DNA from: Punica granatum
Lineage: Eukaryota > Streptophyta > Magnoliopsida > Myrtales > Lythraceae
Direction: 5' to 3'
DNA: 64,000 bases
Assembly (NCBI RefSeq): GCF_007655135.1
Contig: NC_045134.1
Coordinates: 24,700,568 to 24,764,567 of the forward strand
In this document: positions 24,901 to 36,300 of the stretch, in pieces
Numbering within the stretch: position 1 is the stretch's first letter
Layout: every line of letters starts with the position of its first letter
Position numbers and translations under genes: made by a program
The notes under the pieces: generated by a model
Database searches by the model: none
Told to the model about the DNA's origin: nothing
Seen by the model: only the letters and a program-made list of their open reading frames with translations

Positions 24901-25830
24901 ACGAGGATAATTAAGACATGCGAGTCGGAAGGGTACCTTACATGAGATGATGTGTTACTTTGTCTTGTACATTCCTTTGTTTTCTTACATATAGATTTTC
25001 CAAAAGTGAGGACAATGAAAATCAAAGATGGAACAAACTTTTCCAATTAAAAGACCAAATGCCATGACTTGCGACATTTCAGGACCTCCAATTAATATTG
25101 CTCTCGTCATCAGTCACACTAATTCCAACTTTTGAAGTATTATATAACCAAAAGCAATAAATCCCTGATAATCTGCAACAAAAGAATGGCGATCACGTTG
25201 AGAAACATAATATGAACGAGAACTTCACTCGTATGTTTCTTCTCTTTATGCTCCAAGTTAATGGAGCCTAAAATAGAAAAAAGTTTTATATGTAACGAAT
25301 ATATTATGTGTCATAATTTAATAAAAAGTCACAAATATTAATTTTTAAAAATATCATCAAAAAATTTTTATTGATTAAAATAGAATTTTTCAAAGTAGTA
25401 GTAACAATTATATTTTCGGTTCAAAGGAGTAGTAATATTTTCAAAGCAGTAGTAATAGAGCAGCAATAGAGCCAAACAAAAAAAAAATTGCTATAGATAT
25501 TTTCGAGGTAATATTACGTGAAAAAGCAAAAGCAAAATCAAAATTATCCCGTCAAATCCACTTCAGGAAAATAACATTTTCACTCCCAAACCTTCATGTC
25601 CTTTGAGCATCACTCCTCGAACTTTTAGGCTAAAAAAATTACCTCCTGACCCGCCATAGACAAAGAAGTTCCTCCCCGAACCCAAGTGTTTTTACCTTAT
25701 CAGCAAATACCTTAGGGGGTCTATAAGACAAGCTCGAACTTCGCAACTAAAAGTTTAGAGGTTGTGATCGATATCCAAGTCGCTTGCTAGCAAGCCACGT
25801 CAACTCATGATTGTATGCAATGAGGTCTTT
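21960..25830. repeat. Long non-coding tandem duplication, unit 2
   Basis: Direct-orientation partner of 15118-21830; the anchor pairs are listed there. This unit is only about 3.9 kb. A degenerate SINE-like patch with ATCGAACCTG lies at about 23590-23680. A sequence with TTTGGTTCAATGTAATAG and, at the other side, GAACCAAACACTTCATTAGG (about 24248-24725) may be another small DNA element. No gene seen. Confidence 0.72.
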
Positions 25831-27400
25831 GTGGCAACTTTGACAATCGGTTAGAAATCAGATTTAAATTTTATTGTCATGTCTTTCTTCTCTTGATTTT
25901 TTTATACTAGATTACCGGTGGAGAAGGAGAACCTCCATACCCTCATAAGCCCGTATGCGGATGACGATCACTAGGACACATACATCTTGTCGGTTGAAAA
26001 CACTTTGACTACATTGATCATCAGGTTAGGGTTTAGAGTAAGGTCGGGATGTGATGGGATTTAAAACTCATGAATATTCAACGTCCCAATCTAGTGTTTG
26101 GAGCATGCCAAGTGTTGGGGGCATAAAGCTTGTCAAGAAGCTCAACTGGTAACCAAGGGTGAAGCCAGAAATAATGTTCAGGGGGCAAATTAAAAGTTTT
26201 GTGGCAAAAGTCAAATAATAAAATAATTTAGGGGGGCATTCATTTTTTTTAGGGGCAAAAGTTGAAATGTTTATAAATTTATATGTGAAATCTTCAACAA
26301 ATGAAAAATTCAGGGAGGCAAAGGAAAGATGTTCGTCCCCTCCTTTATCTCCATTCCATGAGCCTATATAAGATAACATCACTCCCTAAAAAAAGGTAAG
26401 ACACACCACTCTATATAGATTATCTCTACCTCGCCATATACTCGATGGCTAACTTAATCATCGGAGGGGGAATCCGAGAACACCTCCCGAGCTCCCTTCC
26501 TTGCAAGCACCTGGAGCTAGAGTCACTTGTGGATACAACCCAACTCTTGACCGTGGACTTTTCTCACCAACACTAAGATTTGAGTTTAGGATAAGAAAAT
26601 GAAATGACCTATATGTACTCAACAAAAAGAAAAAAAAGAGATATATATGTCCTATATTATTTAACTTTCGAAATTAAAAAGAACTTACAGAGTCCAAGAA
26701 TGGAGGGGAAGGGGCGGTGGTTGCCAGTTGTTGGCATGGTGACCTCGTCTGGGCGATGGTGACTAGCATCGGCCATCACCGCCACAAATCGTCCCTCTTT
26801 CTCTTCAAAAGAAAATCAATAGATCGGGACTGCGGTGGCACGATTTCGGCCACCAAAGCCTCGATCGAGGTCGCCGATGGTCTTTATGACGCCCACCGCC
26901 CCTCTTGCTTTTTCACGGTAGAATGGAAAAAAATTATTCAATATCATCATTTAAAAATTTGACAGAAAGCTAGGAGCGCTTTCGTCTTTTCTTAAATAAT
27001 TATATCCCCGTCCATCCTTAACCCACCCTACTCTTGGATTAGCTCCATAATACTTTTATCCAAGAATATCCCAAACCCAATCCCAATCTCATCGCCACCA
27101 AATATCGGATATGCACTTTATGATTTTTAAATTGCGGAAGCTTGGGGAGTAAAGTGCAGAGCTATAAAAGTTTGGGGACTGACAGTGACATCTTCCCCTT
27201 CTCATTGTCTGGCTTCGATAAAACCGAAAAGATCCCACCGAGCAGTACGAAGCAGATCGCTCTCTCTCTTCAGAGTGTGTGTGAATCTGAAAGTTCGAGG
27301 TTGCAGAAGAAGACGAGTCCATGGCGGAAAGAAAGAGCTGACTCCTCCCAGTCATTCTCTCTCACATTCAGTAATCTCTAATCTTGCCGTCTACATCTTC
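25831..27400. other. Intergenic DNA and YSL promoter region
   Basis: About 26150-26340 has a G-rich patch on the plus strand (CAGGGGGCAAATTAA, TTTAGGGGGGCATTC), a pattern common in decayed plant repeats. About 26700-26900 is a GC-rich patch with GGTGGTTGCC and CGATCGAGGTCGCCGATGG, similar in style to 38.86-39.08 kb. Pyrimidine-rich DNA at 27250-27420 probably belongs to the YSL 5' leader or promoter. Confidence 0.3.
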
Positions 27401-27522
27401 TTCTTCCTCCTCCATTGTTACCAACGTATAAGAAACCCCCCATCTACACTGAGATTTTAATCACTGTCCCCTGCGGAAATTCCTCTCAAACCACGCCAAG
27501 CAAATCCCCAGTTCGGTGGAGA

Positions 27523-30500
27523 ATGGACCAGTCGAACGGTAAGGGAGTTGAGGAGCACGAGGTGAGGCAGAGGATGCGGGAGAAGGAGGAGAGGGCTCTA
27601 TCGCCGCCGTCGGAGGAGGCGGAGGAGAACATGAAGCTTTCGGTGGAGAGGATCTTCGAGGGGCAGCCGGTGCCGTCGTGGAGGGACCAGCTGACGTGGA
27701 GGGCGTTCGGGATGAGCTTCGTGCTGAGCGTGTTGTTCTGCTTCATAGTGATGAAGCTGAACCTGACGACGGGGATCATACCGTCGCTGAACGTCTCGGC
27801 GGGGCTGCTCGGCTTCTTCTTCATCAAGACGTGGACGAAGCTCCTCGACAGCGCCGGCCTCCTCCGCCTCCCCTTCACCCGCCAGGAGAACACCGTCATC
27901 CAGACCTGCGTCGTCGCCTCCTCCGGCATCGCCTTCAGCGGTAACTAACTTCCTTCCTCGTTCTCTCTCCGTTAACTTTTCCGTCTGCTTTCCCTTTGTT
28001 CTCTTTCAAAATTTTAATTAAAACGGATCGATTATTACTAGAAAAAGTAATTAAATTAATTTTGTCTATAAGAGGAATCATAGTGTAGTATAACACTCCA
28101 TAGGGAGCCCCTATGATCCCCGGCTGGGCCGTCCCAAGCCCCCATCGCAAGATTCTGTAACGCTCCGTTTGGTTTTACAATCATATTTTTATAATTTTAA
28201 CTCTTAAATTTAATTTCACTCACTATACAACATAATTATTACTTTTTTTTTATTTTCTTTAATTTTTTGACTATTTAATTTAATTTTTAATATTAAATTC
28301 TCTTAACTATTCATTATTTTTTTTAATTCAACGTCATAATTATTTTTTTTCAATTATTTATTATTTTTTCACACTTTTTTTTTTCATAATTCAACGGCAC
28401 AATCATTACAATCCAATTAAAATCAAAATTCAACTTTATTTAATTTTAAAATCAAATATATTATAAGGTTTTTTCATAATCCATACCATGTCCAATTCAC
28501 TCAAATCAACGAGGAATTCACACCTCAATGGACCATGCATCATGTAATTCGGCACATGACACGGTATGGACCCGTGTTCGGTGTGGAGGTCATGGGTGTA
28601 TCTTATGATTTTATCGGTCATCTATGTCGTCGAGTTGTGGGTATCATCTCATGGCCGAGTTCAAGGTGGTGCTTTTCTATAGTCAAAATGCTGAATGTGG
28701 TACGTGGGCCAAACTCGTACGCACGCTTGCCCCGTTCTTTGGGGTTGTCGGGTTGTGAGGCGGTCCATCCCTTACTCAAGTGCCGCGATGGTCCAGCGGT
28801 TGAATGGGGATGGAATCCACATTTTAATTTTAATTTTTTCATTTCTTTTCCTTTCTAATTTTTTTTTTTAGTTTACAAAGGAGAATTATGAACATAATAT
28901 AATGAAATAAAAATTAATAACTAATAAAAAGATATTAATAGTTCTCTCGAAAGAATCGAACCTCACAACCACTTAATTGATAGCGTGCGTCACCGTATTA
29001 TGTATTTTTTCTCTCTTTTTTAAAGTTTTTTGATAAGGTTTCCTTGGCCGCATAGTTTCCTTTTGAGTTGCAAAATTTTCCTTTCAATTCCGAACAGATT
29101 AGATCATTTATTGTTAGAAGGCACTGTTGGGCCCTTCGTTCCTCGTCTTTGTATTAACTCTTTTATAGTTCGGCTTCGTCCCTTTTTCACTCGATTAAGT
29201 TGCGGGGGCGTAATTCTTGCTTTAAAAAGAAAAAGTGGAACTTTTTGTGCTTTGGAACTATCAAGATATGGGAACTTTCGAGATCAAAATTTGAGTTTTG
29301 TTTCCATTTTTAGTACCCTGCCTGCCATTGTAGTGGGGGGTAGACAGCTGCCTGGACTACGACAGCTTCTTGAATTGTTATGTTATGGCTCATGTTATCA
29401 AAAACACCATGCGTTCCTTATCTGATCTCATCTTTATTCTTAAAGTTCCCGTTAGTGGGGATCTTCTAGATCAAGTCCAATGCCATTGTGGAGAGAAACA
29501 ATGATTTCACTCTTATCTTTGCACTAAAGTCTTAAAAGTTCCTGTTAGTGGGGATCTTCTGAATCAAGTCAAATGATATGATAACGTCTTCTCAATCATT
29601 GAATGATAGTGGGCATTTGCATTTTTTTTTTCTGGATTCAACCTGGTATTCGGAAGTTTAATTAGAGTCTGATTAATCCAATTGAGTCGGGTTGGCCTAT
29701 TAAGGGATAAACCTCTCCCAATATAGAGTTTTTGCATTCACAAGGACTCAAACCCAAGACCTTACTTAAGTGGAGCATCAAACCGCTTGAATCAACCCAT
29801 GTTGGTATTGCATATTTTTCTTTTCTTGCACTAAATGTCTATGTGGTTGTCGAGAGCCTTTTACTGTTTGATTTGAATAGCAAAGCCATTTCCATATGTT
29901 CTCCTGACGCATTTCAATCGTTGGATCTACGTCTACCTTGATTACAATTGGTTCAAAGCAACTCTGAGGTTTCTGATTCAACTGAAGTGAATCTAGATTC
30001 AACTTTTGAGGAACCCACAAGAGAATTGATTATTGAACTAGGAGAACCAAATAAGGAAGCCATTGATTTTGGACGATTTGGTGGTTGGAGGTAGGATGGG
30101 TTCTCTTTCAAGGTTGCATCGTTGATAAGCTTGTGAAAAGATCTGCTCATTTTTTGGGTCCTTAACTCAAACACGTCGTGCCTTCCGCTCATCAGTGATG
30201 AGCCACATGATTCAGTGCTCCATTGATTAATTGCAAGCTTGCATCAAGATTACATCTTCGACGCCGAAGATTCATGCATGACTGATTACTGACATGATAA
30301 AGAAGTAGAGCATACATCATTCAGGCCTCGATGTGATTGTTTTGATATATGGTTTAATGGATCTTGTGAAAATCAAGAAAAATCAAGTTGATCGTGAATG
30401 AACACTTTAACATTTTTTATTCGGCGGATTGGCATGCAGAAGAGATGGGTTGGACCTCTCTCAATGAGCGTTCAGTTTCTTTACTGGTCTGGACATGAAT

Positions 30501-32846
30501 GTGCTCCAGACTTTGATCATAACTAGATTAAATCTTAAGTAAAAGCATTGATTAGTTCGGCATTAGCTTATTGGGTAAGTAGTCTCTGCCTGAAACTTCT
30601 GTGCTGTTTACTTGTCATATGAACAGGAGGTTTTGGGAGTTACTTGTTCGGGATGAGCAAACGAATTGCCCAACAAACATCAGATACCCAGGACGCGACT
30701 GACATCAAAGACCCGTCGCTTGCATGGATGATTGGCTTCCTCTTTGTCGTCAGTTTCCTCGGACTCTTTGCAGTGGTGCCTCTTAGGAAGGTAATGATAC
30801 TATCTGCAATTTCACACATCGAAATTCTGTCAATATTGGCTTTTAACTGGAAACGGAATAGTCTGACTTATATTCATCGAGAACTCCCTCTTATGGTGAA
30901 TTTTCTTTGCTCGTGTTACTGATGGAGGCAATGTTTTCTTTGATTAGATTATGATTATCGATTTCAAATTGACCTATCCAAGTGGTACTGCAACTGCTCA
31001 TCTGATCAACAGTTTCCACACACCCGAAGGAGCCAAACTTGCCAAGTAAGTAAAATCCATTTTAGCAAGTCAAAAGAGACTCTAATTAGTCTGCAAACAG
31101 TCTAAATACTCATCGGCATCTTGCTTCTTTTTCACTTGAAGGAAACAAGTACGCGAATTGGGCAAGTTCTTTTCTTTCAGCTTCTTGTGGGGCTTTTTCC
31201 AGTGGTTCTACACGGCTGATCCAGATCATTGTGGATTCATAAACTTCCCTTCTCTTGGGCTCCAAGCCTATGAGAACATGTAATCCATTTCAACCATTTG
31301 TGCGACCTTAGTTTGGGCTGTGCTATTTTTCTATATATATAGATATATATACATACATATATTTGGATAAGTGGTACTTCTCTGAATATTAATTATTTCC
31401 TGATCCCGTTCTTGGCTATTGTGAAGGTTCTACTTTGATTTCTCTGCGACTTATGTTGGAGTCGGGATGATCTGCCCTTACATAATAAACATATCGGTCC
31501 TTCTCGGGGGAATACTGTCTTGGGGTCTCTTGTGGCCTCTGATCGAGAAGAAGAGAGGCGATTGGTACCATGCGGATCTTCCCTTGACTAGCATGCATGG
31601 CCTTCAAGGCTATAAGGTAAGAACAGACTTTCCGGAAAAGGATGAGACATCGTGCAAGCGTTTTGTGTCCTTGATGAATGCTTCTACTTTTGATTCGCTT
31701 CAAACATTTTTAGGTTTCCTTATGCATACTATGTCTCAGGTGTTTTTGGCCATTTCCTTGATTCTCGGTGACGGCCTATACAACTTCTTCAAGGTGTTGA
31801 GCCGAACCCTGTCAGGCTTGTACTACCAACTTCGGGACCGAGATGTAGGCGTTGCTCTTCCGATCGCGAATGGTTCCTCTCCTGAGGCCAATGAGGCTTC
31901 TTTCGATGACCAGCGCCGGACGCAGATGTTCCTCAAGGATCGGATTCCAAACTGGTTTGCTATAGCTGGCTACGCCACAATTGCCATCATTTCCATCATC
32001 ACCCTCCCCCACTTGTTTCCCCCGTTGAAGTGGTACTACATTTTGGTCATATACGTCTTTGCTCCGACCCTGGGCTTCTGCAATGCCTACGGGTGCGGTC
32101 TCACTGACTGGTCCCTCGCATCAACCTATGGGAAGCTAGCCATCTTCGTGATTGGAGCTTGGGCTGGTGCCTCGCATGGTGGAGTCATCGCAGGCTTGGC
32201 TGCCTGTGGAGTGATGATGAACATAGTATCCACGGCCTCGGACCTAACCCAGGACTTTAAGACCGGGTACCTGACCCTGGCCTCGCCCCGATCCATGTTC
32301 GTGAGCCAGGTGATTGGCACAGCAATGGGCTGTGTGATCTCCCCATGCGTGTTCTGGCTCTTCTACAATGCCTTCGATGATCTCGGGCAACCTGGGAGCA
32401 CATATGCGGTTCCCTTTGCGACTGTCTACCGGGGCATGGCTGCTCTGGGAACGGAAGGTTTTTCTTCCCTTCCCAAGCATTGCCTTCAGCTCTGCTGTGG
32501 GTTCTTTGCAGCAGCCATCGTGGTTAACATCATCAAGGACGCCGTACCAAAGAGGTGGGGCCGGTTCATCCCGGTCCCAATGGCAATGGCTATCCCATTC
32601 TATATAGGATCATACTTTGCCATTGACATGTGCGTTGGAAGCCTGATCCTGTTCATATGGGAGAAGGTGAACAAGGCAAAGGCTGATGCTTTTGGTCCTG
32701 CAGTGGCTTCGGGTTTGATCTGTGGGGACGGCATATGGACCCTGCCTAGCTCGATACTCGCCCTTGCTGGAGTAAAGCCACCGATCTGCATGAAGTTCCT
32801 GTCGAGGTCGACTAATGCTAAAGTCGATAAATTCCTTGGATCTTGA
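27523..32846 (+). CDS. YSL7: YSL metal-nicotianamine transporter (YSL5/7/8-like), OPT family
   Basis: Six exons: 27523-27940, 30627-30790, 30948-31045, 31142-31279, 31427-31616 and 31740-32846. All have GT-AG borders and the phases add up to 704 residues, normal for the family. The start [13 protein letters not shown] precedes an acidic N terminus. [12 protein letters not shown] leads into the first membrane segment, followed by [79 protein letters not shown] and, at the C terminus, [22 protein letters not shown]. These are YSL hallmarks within the oligopeptide transporter family. Members move metal-nicotianamine or small-peptide substrates across plasma or internal membranes; the substrate of this one is not readable. 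Intron 1 is large (2.7 kb, carries repeats). The 123-nt intron 31617-31739 is in frame and stop-free. Symbol is by resemblance to the YSL7 group. Confidence 0.92.
28862..29005 (-). mobile_element. tRNA-derived SINE, copy 2, in YSL intron 1
   Basis: Diverged relative of 13623-13777. On the minus strand: an A-box-like region (GTGACGCACGCTATCAA), B box (GAGGTTCGATTC), then TTATTAGTTATTAATTTT and the shared 3' end TCTCCTTTGTAAACTAAAAAA. Confidence 0.6.
29625..29815 (-). mobile_element. SINE-like repeat, third family, in YSL intron 1
   Basis: On the minus strand GGTCTTGGGTTTGAGTCC resembles a Pol III B box. It is preceded by GGTTTGATGCTCCACTTAAG and followed by GGGAGAGGTTTATCCC. A fragment with GATAAACCTCTTTCAATAG at about 17132-17155 seems related. 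Ends not fixed. Confidence 0.45.
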
Positions 32847-33297
32847 AAGACACTTGGTCCGAATTCTCTGTATGTAGAAGGAACGTAGCAAAAGTTTCAT
32901 ACAATATCGCCAATCGACCTGTAAAATAGTTTCGCGTCTGTTCCCGATCTCCGGTTTCTTCCTTTTCATGTGTAATAGTTTCCGAATGCAATATTGCAGC
33001 AACCATATCAAACCCTGTGATGGATCATGTAGCGGTAAAGCTTTTGCAATGGAGAAATGAAATCAACGAGCATGTTTGGCTTCAATGATCCTGATGATCC
33101 TTATTGTGTGGATGCAATCAGTCGTTTCAACTGCTCGTTGTGAAGTCTTCGAGGCTGCAGTGAGCCTCAGGGCCCCAGCCGCCTTGTGAAGAGTCCTACT
33201 ATTCTGATTGGGTCTAACACGTGAAAGAGGAGTCCGCCGGAAACAGGCGCAGCTCCAGCTCCTCCGGCACTTTGAAAAGTCTCCGTTCACGTCTTAT

Positions 33298-33300
<3 letters not shown>

Positions 33301-33344
<44 letters not shown>

Positions 33345-33370
33345 GGGAGAGAGAGAGAGAGAGAGAGAGA
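33301..33370. repeat. 43-base poly(G) tract followed by (GA)n
   Basis: An unbroken run of 43 G (33301-33343) is followed by AGG and a (GA)n stretch up to the ATG at 33371. It lies in the former 5' leader of the succinyl-CoA ligase pseudogene. The poly-Gly and poly-Pro reading frames over it are artefacts of the run. Confidence 0.95.
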
Positions 33371-36300
33371 TATGCCTCGGCAGGCCGCGGCGAAGTTGAT
33401 CGGCTCAATTGTGGCGGAGGAGAAGCCTTCTTCTCTGTTCAGGTTGCCGCCCAGACTCGGCAATACGGCGCTGCGGCTGCGGCTCAGTCAGCGGTGTTCG
33501 TGGACAAGAACACTCGCGTCGTCTGCCAAGGGATCATCGGACAGAATGGCACCTTCCACGCCGAGCAAGCCATCGAGAAAGGCACCAAAATCGTACCTTC
33601 TCCCTCCCTCTCCATCTTTCTTTGCGTGTGTTATGCGGTGTGGAGCTCAGATTGGCACGATAGATCATTGGTGTGTACTAGCTTCTTCATGCATTGCCTG
33701 GGCGGATGGGAATGGATACTTGCAGTACATCAAGCTCTGAAGTTTCATAGGGGCGCTTGTTAGAATGATAGCAGTAGCCGTCGCTGTTGATCCTTATTAA
33801 TTGGCTTGAACTTTAGATGCGTAGCATGGTTGGTGGCTGGTTGAAGGAGTGATCCCCGTCCGGCGGCATTATATTGGACCTCCCAACCGCTGATTTGACT
33901 TGAAATTCTTGCAAGTGTTGTTTGTCGAGTGGCAGAAGGATCAACTGATGACTTTCCGCATAAAAGTGTGAGCTGCTTGGTCCTGTTTAGCCTTAGAGGT
34001 TCCGAGTGATATTAGGTCCGTAGCGGTGCAGTGAATTCGTGTTTGTGAGTAAGAATAGTCATTGCCGACATTTTGAGACATATTTTGGTGAATGATCTGG
34101 CGAATGAGGTTTGTCGATGGTTCTCGTGACTATTTGTTAGCACCACAGACACGTGTTGGAACTATTCAAGAGGTCGACGGCATCTGAAGTTATTAGGATC
34201 AGAGTTGTCAGAATCGCGATTCTACCTAGAATCGGTCGAGGGTCGTAGAATCGTGAATCGCGATTCGAATCGTGAATCGCGATTCGAATCGTGAATCGTG
34301 AGATTCTACCTGTAATTAAAAAAATAATATATATATATATATATATATATATGCGTGTGTGTAGCATATTTTCCTAAGCAAAAAAAAATCATTCATTGTT
34401 CATTCAAATAAAGACCACAGACCAACAAATTAATAATAAGTTATATAAACGCAAAATATCGTTATAAATTATCGAAATTCAAGGTCCAAATCATAATTTA
34501 GACATAGACAGTTCTATAGTGTATAGCTATACAACAAAGCTTCACGCAGCTGGGACTACAATAATTAAATTTGTGCATCCATGCATGCTGGGCAAAGCTT
34601 CATGAGGATATGCATATACGCGACGTGAGCTTCTGCGAGGGAGCATCGACCTTCGAGGGCTTGCTTGATGACTGACACAGTTGCAGGGCCTTGTCTTCTT
34701 CAACCTTAGAATGCACAGCTCCTATGGCTGGCTTGCCGGAAACAAAGTTTTATTTGCTGATGAGATATTATATACAGAGGGGATTAGAGCAGAGGTTGTG
34801 ACTAAGGCTTCTCCCTGAAAGTTGAACAGACAACATATCAGATTATTAGCAGACACACCCTTTAATTGAACTCATCTTTCAAAGTACTCAATCCGTCAAT
34901 GGCCATCCATTCCAACGGAGAACACGGAAAAGTCATAATTGACTGCAGAACAGTCCAAGGACAGACCTGTATAGATCGGGAGAAGATCCGAGCAATCGAT
35001 AGAAATCGAAAAATTAAACTGGAGAATCGCATTTGAACAGAAAAATCACGCAAACATAAAGGGAATCAAAGCTCATATGATTTTGTAGAGAGTCTACAGA
35101 GTATAGACCACAGATACAAAATCGATAGCAGGTGGATGGAAGCTCGGAGAACGGGAGAAGCCGGTGGATGGAAGCTCGCGATAGCCGGTGGACGAAAGAT
35201 TTAGGGCAGAACTCGTTGAAACTCGAAGATTTAGGGGCAATGGTCGAATGACAAGCTCGGATTAGAAGGATCAACGATGGAAGAAATTAGAGTTAACTGA
35301 AAACCCAACTGGGAAGAAGGAAGAAAGGGCGGGGGCGGGGGTGAAGAAAAAAAAGAGGGCTTCTGGGCCCGGGCTTCGGCCCACTTCTGGGCCCATATTC
35401 GGGCCGACTCGAGCCTGAATCCAAAATCGCGGAATTGGGCCGATTCTGCGATTTAGCGATTAAACACGCGATTCAGGCCCGATTGCACCATCCTAATTCA
35501 TTCCGTTGAATCGGAATCGGAGACCCCCTCTTGAATCGTAGAATCGTACGATTCTACGATTCGAATCACGATTCTGACAACCATGATTAGGATATGTAGA
35601 GGTAGTCTGCAGACTCTGCACCATGTTGGTTAGTTGGGTTAGTCTGGGAACCGTCGACATGCAGCTAACTGCGGTTCTTAACTTTATGATTTTTGGTGAT
35701 ACGTTAGCACAATGGTATTGTTAATGGTGTACAGATCAGTTGTAATATTGCAGGTCACTTACAGCTTGAGCACGTTTGAGCTCAATTGTCAAACAGATCC
35801 ATAAAATTTTAAACTTTATTGTCTCGTTTTAGATGTTTAGAAGGGCCACATAGAATATGCTGGGTAATCTGCTATATTTTCCATCTCGTGTAATGTGTTA
35901 CCTGATGCTTTATTCTCTTATAATCTATTTGTCCTGATGGTATTAGTTTGGAAGAGAAGATTTCTTATATTATCTTGGTGATTGCATGAACTATCTCTTT
36001 GGCATGTTAATGTCTATGTTGAGTTTATAGAGCCTGAAGTACTGTGAATCCGGATCGAGATTGGCGATCCAATAGGGTTTGTTCCCTTTATAAACAGTAG
36101 TTTATATTTCTTGTAACCCTAACTCAAAAAAAATAGTGATACATCTGGCTTGACGGCGCCCCCAGACGTAGTCAGAATTACTGACGAACTGGGTAATCAA
36201 TTCCGTGTGTCTCTTTTGCTTTTTTCGTTCATATTGTCTTCTGCTATCGTATATCAGTCACAACAGTCTAAATGTTTGCTAAAAGGGATACTTTGTGGAA

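Noticed and set aside
33208..33763. Poly-Gly / poly-Pro proteins over the G tract
   Set aside because: They come from the homopolymer. The real coding remnant in this area is the succinyl-CoA ligase N terminus.
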